64,000 nt of DNA from Butyrivibrio sp. MB2005 (GTDB lineage: Bacteria > Bacillota > Clostridia > Lachnospirales > Lachnospiraceae). A program made the position numbers and the translations under genes. Under the pieces are notes generated by a model, which was not told where the DNA came from, searched no databases, and saw only the letters and a list, made by a program, of their open reading frames with translations. This document shows, piece by piece, positions 55,071 through 61,972 of this stretch. Each line of letters opens with the position of its first letter. The first letter of the stretch is position 1. Where the stretch lies: the NCBI RefSeq assembly GCF_000424285.1, contig NZ_AUJP01000009.1:173122-237121 (forward strand), written 5' to 3'.

Positions 55071-56294
55071 ATGCAAAAGAAAAAGATTATGGCAATGATG
55101 CTGTCTGTAGTTCTTACAGCAACTACACTTACAGCATGTAGTTCAGCTCGCGAGGGCTCATCAAGTTCATCTGATGAAAAGAAATCAGAAGCTACAACAG
55201 AAACAGCTACTGAAGCTGAGTCAACTGAGGAAGCAGCTGATACAACAGAAGCTACAGAATCTACAGAAGAGACTGCTTCAGATTCAGAGGCAGAGGCAAC
55301 TCCTGCAGCTACAGAGGGCTTTGAGGAAGGTGCTACCATCGGCGTTTCACTTCCCTGGCTTGGAACTCAGAACTGGAAAGAAGCTGAGACAATGTTCAAA
55401 GAAGAGCTTGAAAAAGCAGGATATAAGCCTTTAGTTCAGGCAGCTGACCAGAAGGTTCCTCAGCAGCAACAGCAGATCGAGTCAATGATCGAGAACGGCG
55501 CTAAGGTTATCGTTGTAGGTCCTATCGATGGAACACAGCTTGGTAGCGTACTTGAGCAGGCTAAGGATGCAGGCGTTTATGTAATCGGTTATGACCGCCT
55601 CATCGAGAACACAGAAGCAGTTGACGGCGTAGTTCAGTTCGGTAGTGTTCGTACCGGTGAATTACAGGGACAGGCACTCCTTGACGGTCTTAAGAAAGAA
55701 AAAGGCGAAGGCCCTTACAACATCGAGCTTTTCGGTGGCGGCCCTGCTGATCCTAATGCTCCTAACTTCTTCAAAGGTGCTATGTCAGTTCTTCAGCCTG
55801 AAATTGATGCAGGTAATATCGTTGTAGTATCCGGTCAGACAGAATTCACACAGTGTGCTACAGAGGACTGGGACAATGCTAAAGCTCAGAAGCGTATGGA
55901 TTCACTTCTTGCAGGTAACTACTCTGATAAAGAGATCGACGGTGTTCTTTCTCCTAACGATGGCATCGCAAGAGCAATCGTAACAGCTTGTGAGGATGCA
56001 GGTCAGCCTAATCCTGTAGTTACAGGTCTTGATGCAGAGAACGAGTCAGTTGAATGGGTATGGCAGGGCAAGCAGTACTGCACAGTTGCTAAGCCTACAC
56101 AGGATCTTGTTGCTAAGTCAATCGAGATCATCAACGACCTTAGAGATGGTAAGGGAATGCCCGCTACAGATGTAACAACAGACAACGGCAAGAAGGAAGT
56201 TCCGATCTACGAGCTTGATCCTACAGTTGTTACAAAGGACAACGCTAAGGAAGTTTTCGCAAACGATCCTGATCGTATGGCCCTTATGGACTAA
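55071..56294 (+). CDS. monosaccharide-binding lipoprotein (ChvE-like)
   Basis: 407 aa. Lipobox LTAC, a 60-residue Ser/Thr/Glu-rich linker, then a CUT2 binding domain: TIGVSLPWLGTQNWKEAETMF, KVIVVGPIDGTQLGSVLEQAKDAGVYVIGYDRL, GVLSPNDGIARAIVTACEDAG. This is close to ChvE/MmsE-type multiple-monosaccharide receptors (xylose, arabinose, galactose, glucose). AAGGAGG precedes the ATG. Last gene of the ROK-controlled operon. Confidence 0.94.
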   Translation: MQKKKIMAMMLSVVLTATTLTACSSAREGSSSSSDEKKSEATTETATEAESTEEAADTTEATESTEETASDSEAEATPAATEGFEEGATIGVSLPWLGTQNWKEAETMFKEELEKAGYKPLVQAADQKVPQQQQQIESMIENGAKVIVVGPIDGTQLGSVLEQAKDAGVYVIGYDRLIENTEAVDGVVQFGSVRTGELQGQALLDGLKKEKGEGPYNIELFGGGPADPNAPNFFKGAMSVLQPEIDAGNIVVVSGQTEFTQCATEDWDNAKAQKRMDSLLAGNYSDKEIDGVLSPNDGIARAIVTACEDAGQPNPVVTGLDAENESVEWVWQGKQYCTVAKPTQDLVAKSIEIINDLRDGKGMPATDVTTDNGKKEVPIYELDPTVVTKDNAKEVFANDPDRMALMD

Positions 56295-56318
56295 TAGTTT
56301 TTGTCATAAAAATATGAG

Positions 56319-56354
56319 TGGTACAGGTGTGTAAATGCCTGTACCATTTTTTTT
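56319..56354 (+). terminator. terminator of monosaccharide importer operon
   Basis: TGGTACAGG / CCTGTACCA stem with 10-nt loop, followed by eight T. Confidence 0.92.
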
Positions 56355-56489
56355 GAATCTCTTCCTAAAAACAAATCAATAAACATAAAACCAAATGAAT
56401 ATTGTGTTAGAGATGGTGGAAAAGAAGCATAATACAGACATAAGGAAAACACAAACAACCATACACCAGTTAAGCGAGGAGGAAGAGCC

Positions 56490-56654
56490 ATGAGATTTAA
56501 CGATGTTCAGGATACAAGAAAAGCAGAAGTAAGAAAAGAGCAGAGAGATGCAGCTGTTCAGAAGATATATTCACAGCTTTTGGAGAGACTTTCCTGTGTA
56601 AATATGTGTAACAGAAAAGCTATAATGGCATTTGGTGCAACATTTACTATCTGA
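56490..56654 (+). CDS. small hypothetical protein, 54 aa
   Basis: A short gene with a strong GAGGAGG about 7 nt upstream, reading MRFNDVQDTRKAEVRKEQRD, a charged helical N-half, then SCVNMCNRKAIMAFGATFTI. I recognise no family. Its stop is 19 bp before the carboxymuconolactone-decarboxylase-like gene, so the two probably share a transcript. Confidence 0.6.
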   Translation: MRFNDVQDTRKAEVRKEQRDAAVQKIYSQLLERLSCVNMCNRKAIMAFGATFTI

Positions 56655-56673
56655 TTAGAAGGAGAAAATCGCT

Positions 56674-57003
56674 ATGGCAGAGAAGATTGTTCAGACAGCA
56701 GGCAGAGATCAGCTTGGGAGTTTTGCTCCGGAGTTTGCTCATTTCAATGATGATATCCTTTTTGGTGAGAACTGGAATAATGAGGATATTGACCTAAAGA
56801 CCAGAAGCATCATTACTGTGGTTGCGCTCATGGCACAGGGTCTTACAGATATTTCTTTTAAACATCATCTTGAGAATGCCAAGAAAAATGGTGTTACCCA
56901 AAAAGAGATCGCAGCTGTGATAACGCACGCAGCATTCTATTCAGGATGGCCTAAAGCCTGGGCAGCATTTCGAATGGCAAAGGAAGTATATGAAGCTAAC
57001 TAA
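56674..57003 (+). CDS. carboxymuconolactone decarboxylase-like protein
   Basis: 109 aa. Pattern FGENWNNEDIDLKTRSIITVVALMAQG and FKHHLENAKKNGVTQKEIAAVITHAAFYSGWPKAWAAFRMAKEVY is the CMD fold. The CxxC pair of AhpD-like peroxidases is absent, so it is not a standard thiol antioxidant; role unknown. AGAAGGAG precedes the ATG. Confidence 0.9.
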   Translation: MAEKIVQTAGRDQLGSFAPEFAHFNDDILFGENWNNEDIDLKTRSIITVVALMAQGLTDISFKHHLENAKKNGVTQKEIAAVITHAAFYSGWPKAWAAFRMAKEVYEAN

Positions 57004-57031
57004 ATGGAATAATGAATATGGATTAATGAGG

Positions 57032-57069
57032 AAATCCGGATTCTTGTCACGTAGAATCCGGATTTTATT
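57032..57069. terminator. terminator after CMD-like gene
   Basis: AAATCCGGATTCT / AGAATCCGGATTT, a perfect 13-bp stem with 8-nt loop and T-rich tail. Its right arm touches the stop of the minus-strand small gene, so it may serve both directions. Confidence 0.85.
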
Positions 57070-57232
57070 TGTATGAAGAAAAGTGTTTCTTCTTCTGAAG
57101 AAAGGGCAGGAGCATTTTCATGCGATCAGAATAAAGCCAGTATAGAGTCCTGTCATAGACCATATTGAAAGTATGGTCCTGGATATAGGCAATCTGCTCC
57201 GGGGTGATGTTATAAGAAATCTGTTTCTTCAT
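57065..57232 (-). CDS. small hypothetical protein, 55 aa
   Basis: Reads MKKQISYNITPEQIAYIQDH then FNMVYDRTLYWLYSDRMKMLLPFLQKKKH. Composition and length are protein-like, with a basic end; no family recognised. It lies 18 bp after the 55-aa membrane protein gene on the same strand, so the two form a small operon. Ribosome site is weak (GTGG), perhaps coupled to the upstream gene. Confidence 0.5.
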   Translation of the reverse strand: MKKQISYNITPEQIAYIQDHTFNMVYDRTLYWLYSDRMKMLLPFLQKKKHFSSYK

Positions 57233-57250
57233 ACTATTTACCACGAATAA

Positions 57251-57418
57251 TCAGATCCAGAACAACTGCGCACAAATGAGAGCAACGGCGGCTATGATTA
57301 TGCTGCCTGCTGCGATAATCTTTGTCCGTATGGTAGAAACGTCTGTATATCTGCCGTTATATTCAATAGTATCTATTATTTTTGGCTTTTTAGCGTTTAT
57401 ATATCTCGATTTTTCCAT
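57251..57418 (-). CDS. small single-pass membrane protein, 55 aa
   Basis: Hydrophilic N-half (MEKSRYINAKKPKIIDTIEYN) followed by one transmembrane helix (IIAAGSIIIAAVALICAQLFWI) at the very C-terminus, a tail-anchored layout. ATG 57418 has GAGGG 8-9 nt upstream; an ATG 15 nt earlier is less likely. A hairpin precedes it in the leader (57438-57482). No family recognised. Confidence 0.55.
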   Translation of the reverse strand: MEKSRYINAKKPKIIDTIEYNGRYTDVSTIRTKIIAAGSIIIAAVALICAQLFWI

Positions 57419-57999
57419 AATACGTTCCCTCATAAACCAAAATGACTGGGACGGTTTCTTACTCAGTCTTTTGGTTTTGACAATATTAAACCTAAAATGT
57501 GTACAAAGTTAGGATTTGGGATAAAAGATTTATAAAATATTATAAAGAAACATTATTATGCACACATGAGAATTTATAGAATTTTAATAATTTCAGAGTG
57601 AAAAATGACGTTTTTGTCATCTTATTTAAAAATCCCAAAACAATGCAAAATCTTTAAAAATCATGACGTATGTGTCATGACGCGTCAATAGTATAGAGGA
57701 TTCTTGAAATGATATTTACCAGACTAGTCAATTGAGCCTTTTTATGAGGTTTTAATGTCAAAAAGCTGTAGATGCGATTTTTAACATTGTAATAGTAGAA
57801 TTATGAGTGTTCCGTTTCTTAAAAAGTCATAGAGAGCATTTTAGTATAGGGGCCATATTTCACTACCGATTTTTTCCAAATAGGAAGTTGTTATTTGCCG
57901 TTCCGGTCATATATCTTTCTAGGTCCTCTGGTTAATATATTTTTAAAGCTTCATGGGGATGTATTAGTACGCCATGAACAGAAAAGGGGACTTAAATTA
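57419..57999. other. 581-bp gene-free region with palindromes
   Basis: Contains a leader hairpin for the minus-strand small genes (AACCAAAATGACT / AGTCTTTTGGTT, 57438-57482) and two copies of ATGACG-N4-TGTCAT at 57605-57620 and 57663-57678; the second extends to TCATGAC-N6-GTCATGA and abuts the palindrome TGACGCGTCA (57678-57687). The rest is AT-rich with no credible gene. Confidence 0.6.
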
Positions 58000-58218
58000 A
58001 TGATAAGATGTAATATGTGTGACGTAGAGATGTTTACTGCAAGCATTGACAGCGTTCATCCGGGGTATCTTCCGGTGATGCTTGTAAACAGGGAGAAGGG
58101 ACTCTTTGCAACTGAATACAAAAGTGAGCTCTTATGCTATGTGTGTCCGGAGTGTGGTCATATAGAGCTATATGCAAAGGATCCTAAAAAGCTTAGGGGG
58201 AAGATGATAGGAAAATGA
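58000..58218 (+). CDS. small zinc-ribbon protein, 72 aa
   Basis: Four cysteines as C4xxC7 and C49xxC52 (MIRCNMC; YVCPECG) form a zinc ribbon. ATG 58000 has AAGGGGA 9 nt upstream and puts the first Cys pair at the very N-terminus, as usual for such proteins. It overlaps the next gene by 4 nt (ATGA), so they are co-translated. Likely a nucleic-acid- or protein-binding accessory; function unknown. Confidence 0.7.
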   Translation: MIRCNMCDVEMFTASIDSVHPGYLPVMLVNREKGLFATEYKSELLCYVCPECGHIELYAKDPKKLRGKMIGK

Positions 58219-58610
58219 CGCAGCAAGGAATATCTGAAGATAATATATTGGGCATCCGTATTGGAATGGAAAAGAGAGATGTGCTTAGACTCCTTGAAGA
58301 TTCTGATATTCTGGATATGGACGATATGAAAAACGGATATACCTGGGTTAAATGCTGGATACGTCCATTTGGACAGAGGATCCTTTGCTCAATCTGTTTT
58401 AAGGATGGGCTTGTGGTGGAGATTGACCTGTACCCTTATATTAACGAAATATCCTGTGATGAGTCGTGGGCAGATGCCAGCGAGGAACAGATGGAAAAAG
58501 ATAAGGTATTCTGCGAATCCTGGATAAAGAAATATAAAACACAGCTGCCAGATAATGCCGAAGTCTGTGTTGATAGAAGGAGCCTTTCAGCAGGGATAAT
58601 AATCAGGTAA
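58215..58610 (+). CDS. hypothetical protein, 131 aa
   Basis: Soluble acidic protein: ISEDNILGIRIGMEKRDVLRLLEDSDIL, VKCWIRPFGQRILCSICFKDGLVVEIDLYP. The IRIGMxxxxVxxLL opening resembles small immunity- or chaperone-like proteins, but I cannot assign a family. Translationally coupled (ATGA) to the zinc-ribbon gene. Confidence 0.65.
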   Translation: MTQQGISEDNILGIRIGMEKRDVLRLLEDSDILDMDDMKNGYTWVKCWIRPFGQRILCSICFKDGLVVEIDLYPYINEISCDESWADASEEQMEKDKVFCESWIKKYKTQLPDNAEVCVDRRSLSAGIIIR

Positions 58611-58721
58611 AGCAGTCCGTATCCTTGAAATAGGTTTTATGCAGACTTAAGACTAATTCACAATTCATATAGATGTTCACAAAAAATAAACACAAATACC
58701 AGATAATAGAAGAGGTAAATC

Positions 58722-59120
58722 ATGTCTGACAGCAGATATACGGCTATATTCATAAATTTTGAAGGTGCTGACCGGGATATCCTTACAAGGCAGCTTAAGA
58801 TGCTAAAGGAAAGGTTTCGTGCCCATGTGATACTAATTGGTTCTTCAGATGATGACAGGGATCTTCTTGATAAGAACGGAGCTCTGTTTGAGGAAGAGAT
58901 TACACCTGGAGATAGCGATATCACAGATACCGTCATTGCATTTTGCAAACAGAAGCATATAGATATGAAAGAAGCCATGTATATAGGTAAGCTGGGTGAT
59001 GGTGACAGCCGTCTAAAGGAATCCGGATTCGATGTAAAGGATCCTGTTAAGATGGCCGAATCCTACAAAAAGGCGATGGACATGTTGCAGAATATGGTTT
59101 CCCCAATAATCAAAAAATAA
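58722..59120 (+). CDS. hypothetical protein with HAD-like C-terminal motif, 132 aa
   Basis: YTAIFINFEGADRDILTRQL, HVILIGSSDDDRDLLDKNG and MYIGKLGDGDSRLKESGFDV. The last resembles the IGDGxxD motif IV of HAD phosphatases, but the N-terminal DxD nucleophile motif is absent, so it is probably not an active phosphatase. Heads a run of three closely spaced genes. Confidence 0.6.
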   Translation: MSDSRYTAIFINFEGADRDILTRQLKMLKERFRAHVILIGSSDDDRDLLDKNGALFEEEITPGDSDITDTVIAFCKQKHIDMKEAMYIGKLGDGDSRLKESGFDVKDPVKMAESYKKAMDMLQNMVSPIIKK

Positions 59121-59134
59121 CAGGAGATAATGGT

Positions 59135-59449
59135 ATGAATATTTCAGAAAAAGACTGGAAGCTTTTCCGGAACGACCTTCCAAATTGGCAGGAAAGATAT
59201 ATGGAAAAACTTGTTGAAGAATATAAGGAAATATTGAGCGATGACAGAAATGCATCGGACAAATACTGGGCGCTTGAAGCACGTTTAAAGGCAGACAAGA
59301 GAAATCCAGGGGTCCTCATAACTGACATAAGCAGGTCGAATTTCTATGACCATCTTGTATCGCTTGTAAGATATAAGGTCATAACAATGGACGATCTTAA
59401 TGACTATAGTGAGGAGACTAAGGAAGTGGTCAGAAGAATAACCGGCTGA
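59135..59449 (+). CDS. conserved hypothetical protein, 104 aa
   Basis: Helical, soluble: EKDWKLFRNDLPNWQERYMEKLVEEYKEILSDD, ASDKYWALEARLKADKRNPGV, RSNFYDHLVSLVRYKVITMDDL. Proteins of this form are common in Clostridia and carry no known function. 14 bp after the preceding gene, 15 bp before the next. Confidence 0.75.
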   Translation: MNISEKDWKLFRNDLPNWQERYMEKLVEEYKEILSDDRNASDKYWALEARLKADKRNPGVLITDISRSNFYDHLVSLVRYKVITMDDLNDYSEETKEVVRRITG

Positions 59450-59464
59450 CATGGGGATGATGAG

Positions 59465-59893
59465 ATGGAATCAGAAAAAGAGATAATAAAGCTTCGGCCG
59501 CACCATCTTCTGTGCACCCAGGGATACAGCGGAAAAGGTTATGATGAGAAATTTGTTCTCAATATGACTTATATGACAGCCAGGATGAGAGAAGACCCTG
59601 AACTTAAAGTGCAGATAGTATTTTCGACAGATGACCTTTGCAGGTTCTGTCCAAGAAAAAGAGGAGAGGGAATCTGCGTGGATGATGACAAGGTTCTGGC
59701 ATTTGATGCAGGCGTAGTAAAGCTCCTTGAGCTTGAAGAAAAAACATATAGCTATCAGGAGCTTATAAGAGCAGTCCATGAAAAGATGACTTCTGAGAAG
59801 ATGCGGGAAATCTGCGGATGCTGTGAATGGTTTCACATGAGCGCATGTGAGAAGAATATCCTTTCGGGGAAATATCTTCTGAATGTGAAATAA
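59465..59893 (+). CDS. DUF1284 protein (probable Fe-S or metal binding)
   Basis: 142 aa with the DUF1284 opening LRPHHLLCTQGYSGKGY and conserved cysteines: C in LLC, CRFCPRKRGEGIC, ICGCCEWFHMSAC. The Cys pattern suggests an iron-sulfur cluster or zinc. Function is undetermined in the family. Last of a three-gene run; followed by the promoter of a tiny gene. Confidence 0.85.
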   Translation: MESEKEIIKLRPHHLLCTQGYSGKGYDEKFVLNMTYMTARMREDPELKVQIVFSTDDLCRFCPRKRGEGICVDDDKVLAFDAGVVKLLELEEKTYSYQELIRAVHEKMTSEKMREICGCCEWFHMSACEKNILSGKYLLNVK

Positions 59894-59942
59894 GTGCCGT
59901 TATTTTGCTAATTTTTAAATGTTTTTCCATGAAAGACTGGAC

Positions 59943-59948
59943 TATAAT
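59943..59948 (+). promoter_or_regulatory. -10 box for the 22-aa peptide gene
   Basis: Perfect TATAAT 38 bp before the peptide start. A matching -35 is weak (TGTTTT at 59920-59925, 17 bp away). Confidence 0.45.
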
Positions 59949-59985
59949 CTACTTTGTAAGGAACACTTACAGGAGGAGAACAATA

Positions 59986-60054
59986 ATGACACCTAAAATT
60001 TGGTTGTTAATCGTACTAATTACAAATCCTAAAAATCGGAGATGCTTATATTGA
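59986..60054 (+). CDS. 22-aa hydrophobic peptide
   Basis: A tiny frame with an excellent AGGAGGAG and its own TATAAT: 13 mostly hydrophobic residues (MTPKIWLLIVLIT) then a charged, polar end NPKNRRCLY. Its 3' end overlaps the terminator, so the transcript would be only about 120 nt. The shape (short helix plus basic tail) is that of small membrane peptides such as type I toxins or leader peptides. No family is recognised; translation is unproven. Confidence 0.4.
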   Translation: MTPKIWLLIVLITNPKNRRCLY

Positions 60055-60068
60055 ACACCTCCGATTTT
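60033..60068 (+). terminator. terminator of the 22-aa peptide transcript
   Basis: AAAATCGGAG / CTCCGATTTT, 10-bp stem with about 15-nt loop; T-rich tail. On the minus strand it also lies directly after the next gene's stop and may act in both directions. Confidence 0.75.
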
Positions 60069-60074
60069 ACCGTT

Positions 60075-61760
60075 TTATTTAACCTTTACACTCTTAGATT
60101 TGCTCCACTTGGAGTATATCTTTTCTCCGCCAGATTTCTTATATGTTCGGATTCTGACATAGTATTTTTTCTTAGACGTAAATTTCTTTATAGTCTTTGA
60201 TGTCCTCTTAGTCTTGCCAATATTAACAGTCTTAACATCTTTCTTAAAAGCCTTATCTGTGCTGTACTGAATTTCATAACCCTTGATGTCTTTAGCGGTC
60301 AGCTTTTTCCATGAAATCGTAATGGATTTCTTTCCTGCCTTAAGCTTTGAAATAGAAGTATTTTTCTGTTTTTTGTTGATATTCTCAGCCTTTTCTTCCG
60401 CATTTTTTGCTGCAGTGGAATCTTCAGCTGCTACCTGCTTTGAAGAATCTGTTGCTGTATCAGTTGGCTTTGTCTGTTCTGTAGGGTCAGTTGGTTTAGC
60501 TGGATCTGCAGGGTCTGTAGGCGTTGTCGGATCTGTAGGTGTTGAAGGTTCAGGTGAAGAACTACCGGATTTATCCTTCCAAATAGCTTTGATTGTAGTA
60601 TTGGCTGTGACTGTAATCTTTGCACCTACCGCACCTTTATCCCATTTATCGAATTCTTTGCCTTTAGGAGCTATAAATGTGCATGCCGGCAATGTGTAAT
60701 ATGATCCCTGCTCAACAGATATTCTTTTCATGGTTCCGCTTCCGCCATTTGGATCGAAGCCTACTGTGCACATGGGTTTTTCAGGCTCTGAAGTGGCATA
60801 ATCAGGATCTATTTCAAAAACTGCTTGAATTTCAACATCTGAATCTGTAAGAATAAGAGTATCATTGGTTATTGTCGCTTTACCTGATATAATCTTCCAT
60901 TCTTTGAACTTGGATCCTTTACATGTTGTCTTATAAAGATTAAACTTTGCCCCTTTGATACCCCAGTCTGTTTTGCTGATTTCCCTGGGATCCAGGCTGG
61001 CAAAACCTCCCCCACCGGTATAAGACAGGGTAACATTGTACCTACCTGGTATATCCTTTAACTTTATCTTCACAGAATCAGAGTTTGCGCAGCTGTTCAG
61101 ATCACTTGACATGGTTCTGATAACAAATTCGTTGTTTGTCAAAAAAAACTTTACAGTAGAACCTGCTTCAATTCTTGAAGGAGAGCTGTAATACTCAGCA
61201 ATCAAATCCGATGACACAGCCCTGAAAGATACGTATGTGTTTTTACCTTCAACTCTTTTTCCTACAATATAATCCTTTGCCATAGGTGTTTTCTTGCTGA
61301 TAGTCGTTGAATACTCAGAAATTTTTAATTTGGAATTCTTTTTATAATCACTTATGTATGCCTTACTTGAAGAAAGTGTAATGGGTTCGGATGAATATAA
61401 AACATACAAAGTCATCTTCCCCAGCTGGTTATAGTTCCAGCATCCTTTGTAATCAATAGTTTCATTTGCCTTAAGCGAAACATTCTGAAAGGTTCCAAGG
61501 CGCGGGTTGTCTAAGTTAGAGTCGGAAATATACCCGTAAAAAAAGATTTTATCTTTGCTTCCATTTTGGCTGTTTGCTATCATGCAGGCATAATAACCTT
61601 CTGATATTGTTTTGAAGTGAACATGATCTCCTTCGAATCGAACCTCAGTCGCTGCTTCATTTGATGCCGCTTTGGATACAATGGATGAACACCCAAACAC
61701 AGAAAAAATACACATCATGGATGTGATGAAAAGTAAGAGAGTTTCTTTGATTGTCTTCAT
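60075..61760 (-). CDS. secreted InlB-repeat / fibronectin type III surface protein
   Basis: 561 aa. Signal with possible lipobox VFGC (C24), or cleavage at SKAAS. A novel-looking N-terminal half (40-320), then an InlB B-repeat (Flg_new) at about 330-395 (VGFDPNGGSGTMKRISV; FDKWDKGAVGAKITVTANTTIKAIW), a Pro/Thr-rich stalk of TDP repeats (about 398-445) and a C-terminal Fn3 domain (ITISWKKLTAKDIKGYEIQYS; YYVRIRTYKK). No LPXTG. An adhesive or substrate-binding surface role is inferred. Confidence 0.8.
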   Translation of the reverse strand: MKTIKETLLLFITSMMCIFSVFGCSSIVSKAASNEAATEVRFEGDHVHFKTISEGYYACMIANSQNGSKDKIFFYGYISDSNLDNPRLGTFQNVSLKANETIDYKGCWNYNQLGKMTLYVLYSSEPITLSSSKAYISDYKKNSKLKISEYSTTISKKTPMAKDYIVGKRVEGKNTYVSFRAVSSDLIAEYYSSPSRIEAGSTVKFFLTNNEFVIRTMSSDLNSCANSDSVKIKLKDIPGRYNVTLSYTGGGGFASLDPREISKTDWGIKGAKFNLYKTTCKGSKFKEWKIISGKATITNDTLILTDSDVEIQAVFEIDPDYATSEPEKPMCTVGFDPNGGSGTMKRISVEQGSYYTLPACTFIAPKGKEFDKWDKGAVGAKITVTANTTIKAIWKDKSGSSSPEPSTPTDPTTPTDPADPAKPTDPTEQTKPTDTATDSSKQVAAEDSTAAKNAEEKAENINKKQKNTSISKLKAGKKSITISWKKLTAKDIKGYEIQYSTDKAFKKDVKTVNIGKTKRTSKTIKKFTSKKKYYVRIRTYKKSGGEKIYSKWSKSKSVKVK

Positions 61761-61847
61761 AAGTTTTTCCCCTAAAACTTTTTTCTTCCCCTCAAATAAC
61801 GATTATACTACACAGAAAGGGAATCAAAAAGAGACATTTGCTAATAC

Positions 61848-61949
61848 GACTAATGCGGAATCAGATTACATATTAGTCATTTGTCTATTGAAATAATTAA
61901 TGGATGGCGATAAAATATGACTAATCAGGAATTGCATTCCATATTAGTC
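61848..61949 (+). repeat. two copies of a 31-bp inverted-repeat element
   Basis: 61848-61878 and 61919-61949, 71 bp apart. Each reads GACTAAT-N2-GGAAT-N3-ATT(A/C)C-AT-ATTAGTC: an outer 7-bp and an inner 5-bp inverted repeat. The second copy ends 23 bp before the ATPase gene start. Confidence 0.7.
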
Positions 61950-61972
61950 GAATTTGCTTAAGGAGCAATGGC

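Noticed and set aside
57895..57999. Longer start for the zinc-ribbon protein
   Set aside because: The extra 35 codons begin with TTG, have no ribosome site and read as non-coding, whereas ATG 58000 has AAGGGGA upstream.
60283..60699. Plus-strand 138-codon frame rich in Val/Gly/Ser
   Set aside because: Mirror of the TDP-repeat stalk and flanks of the surface protein; repeat composition explains the open frame.
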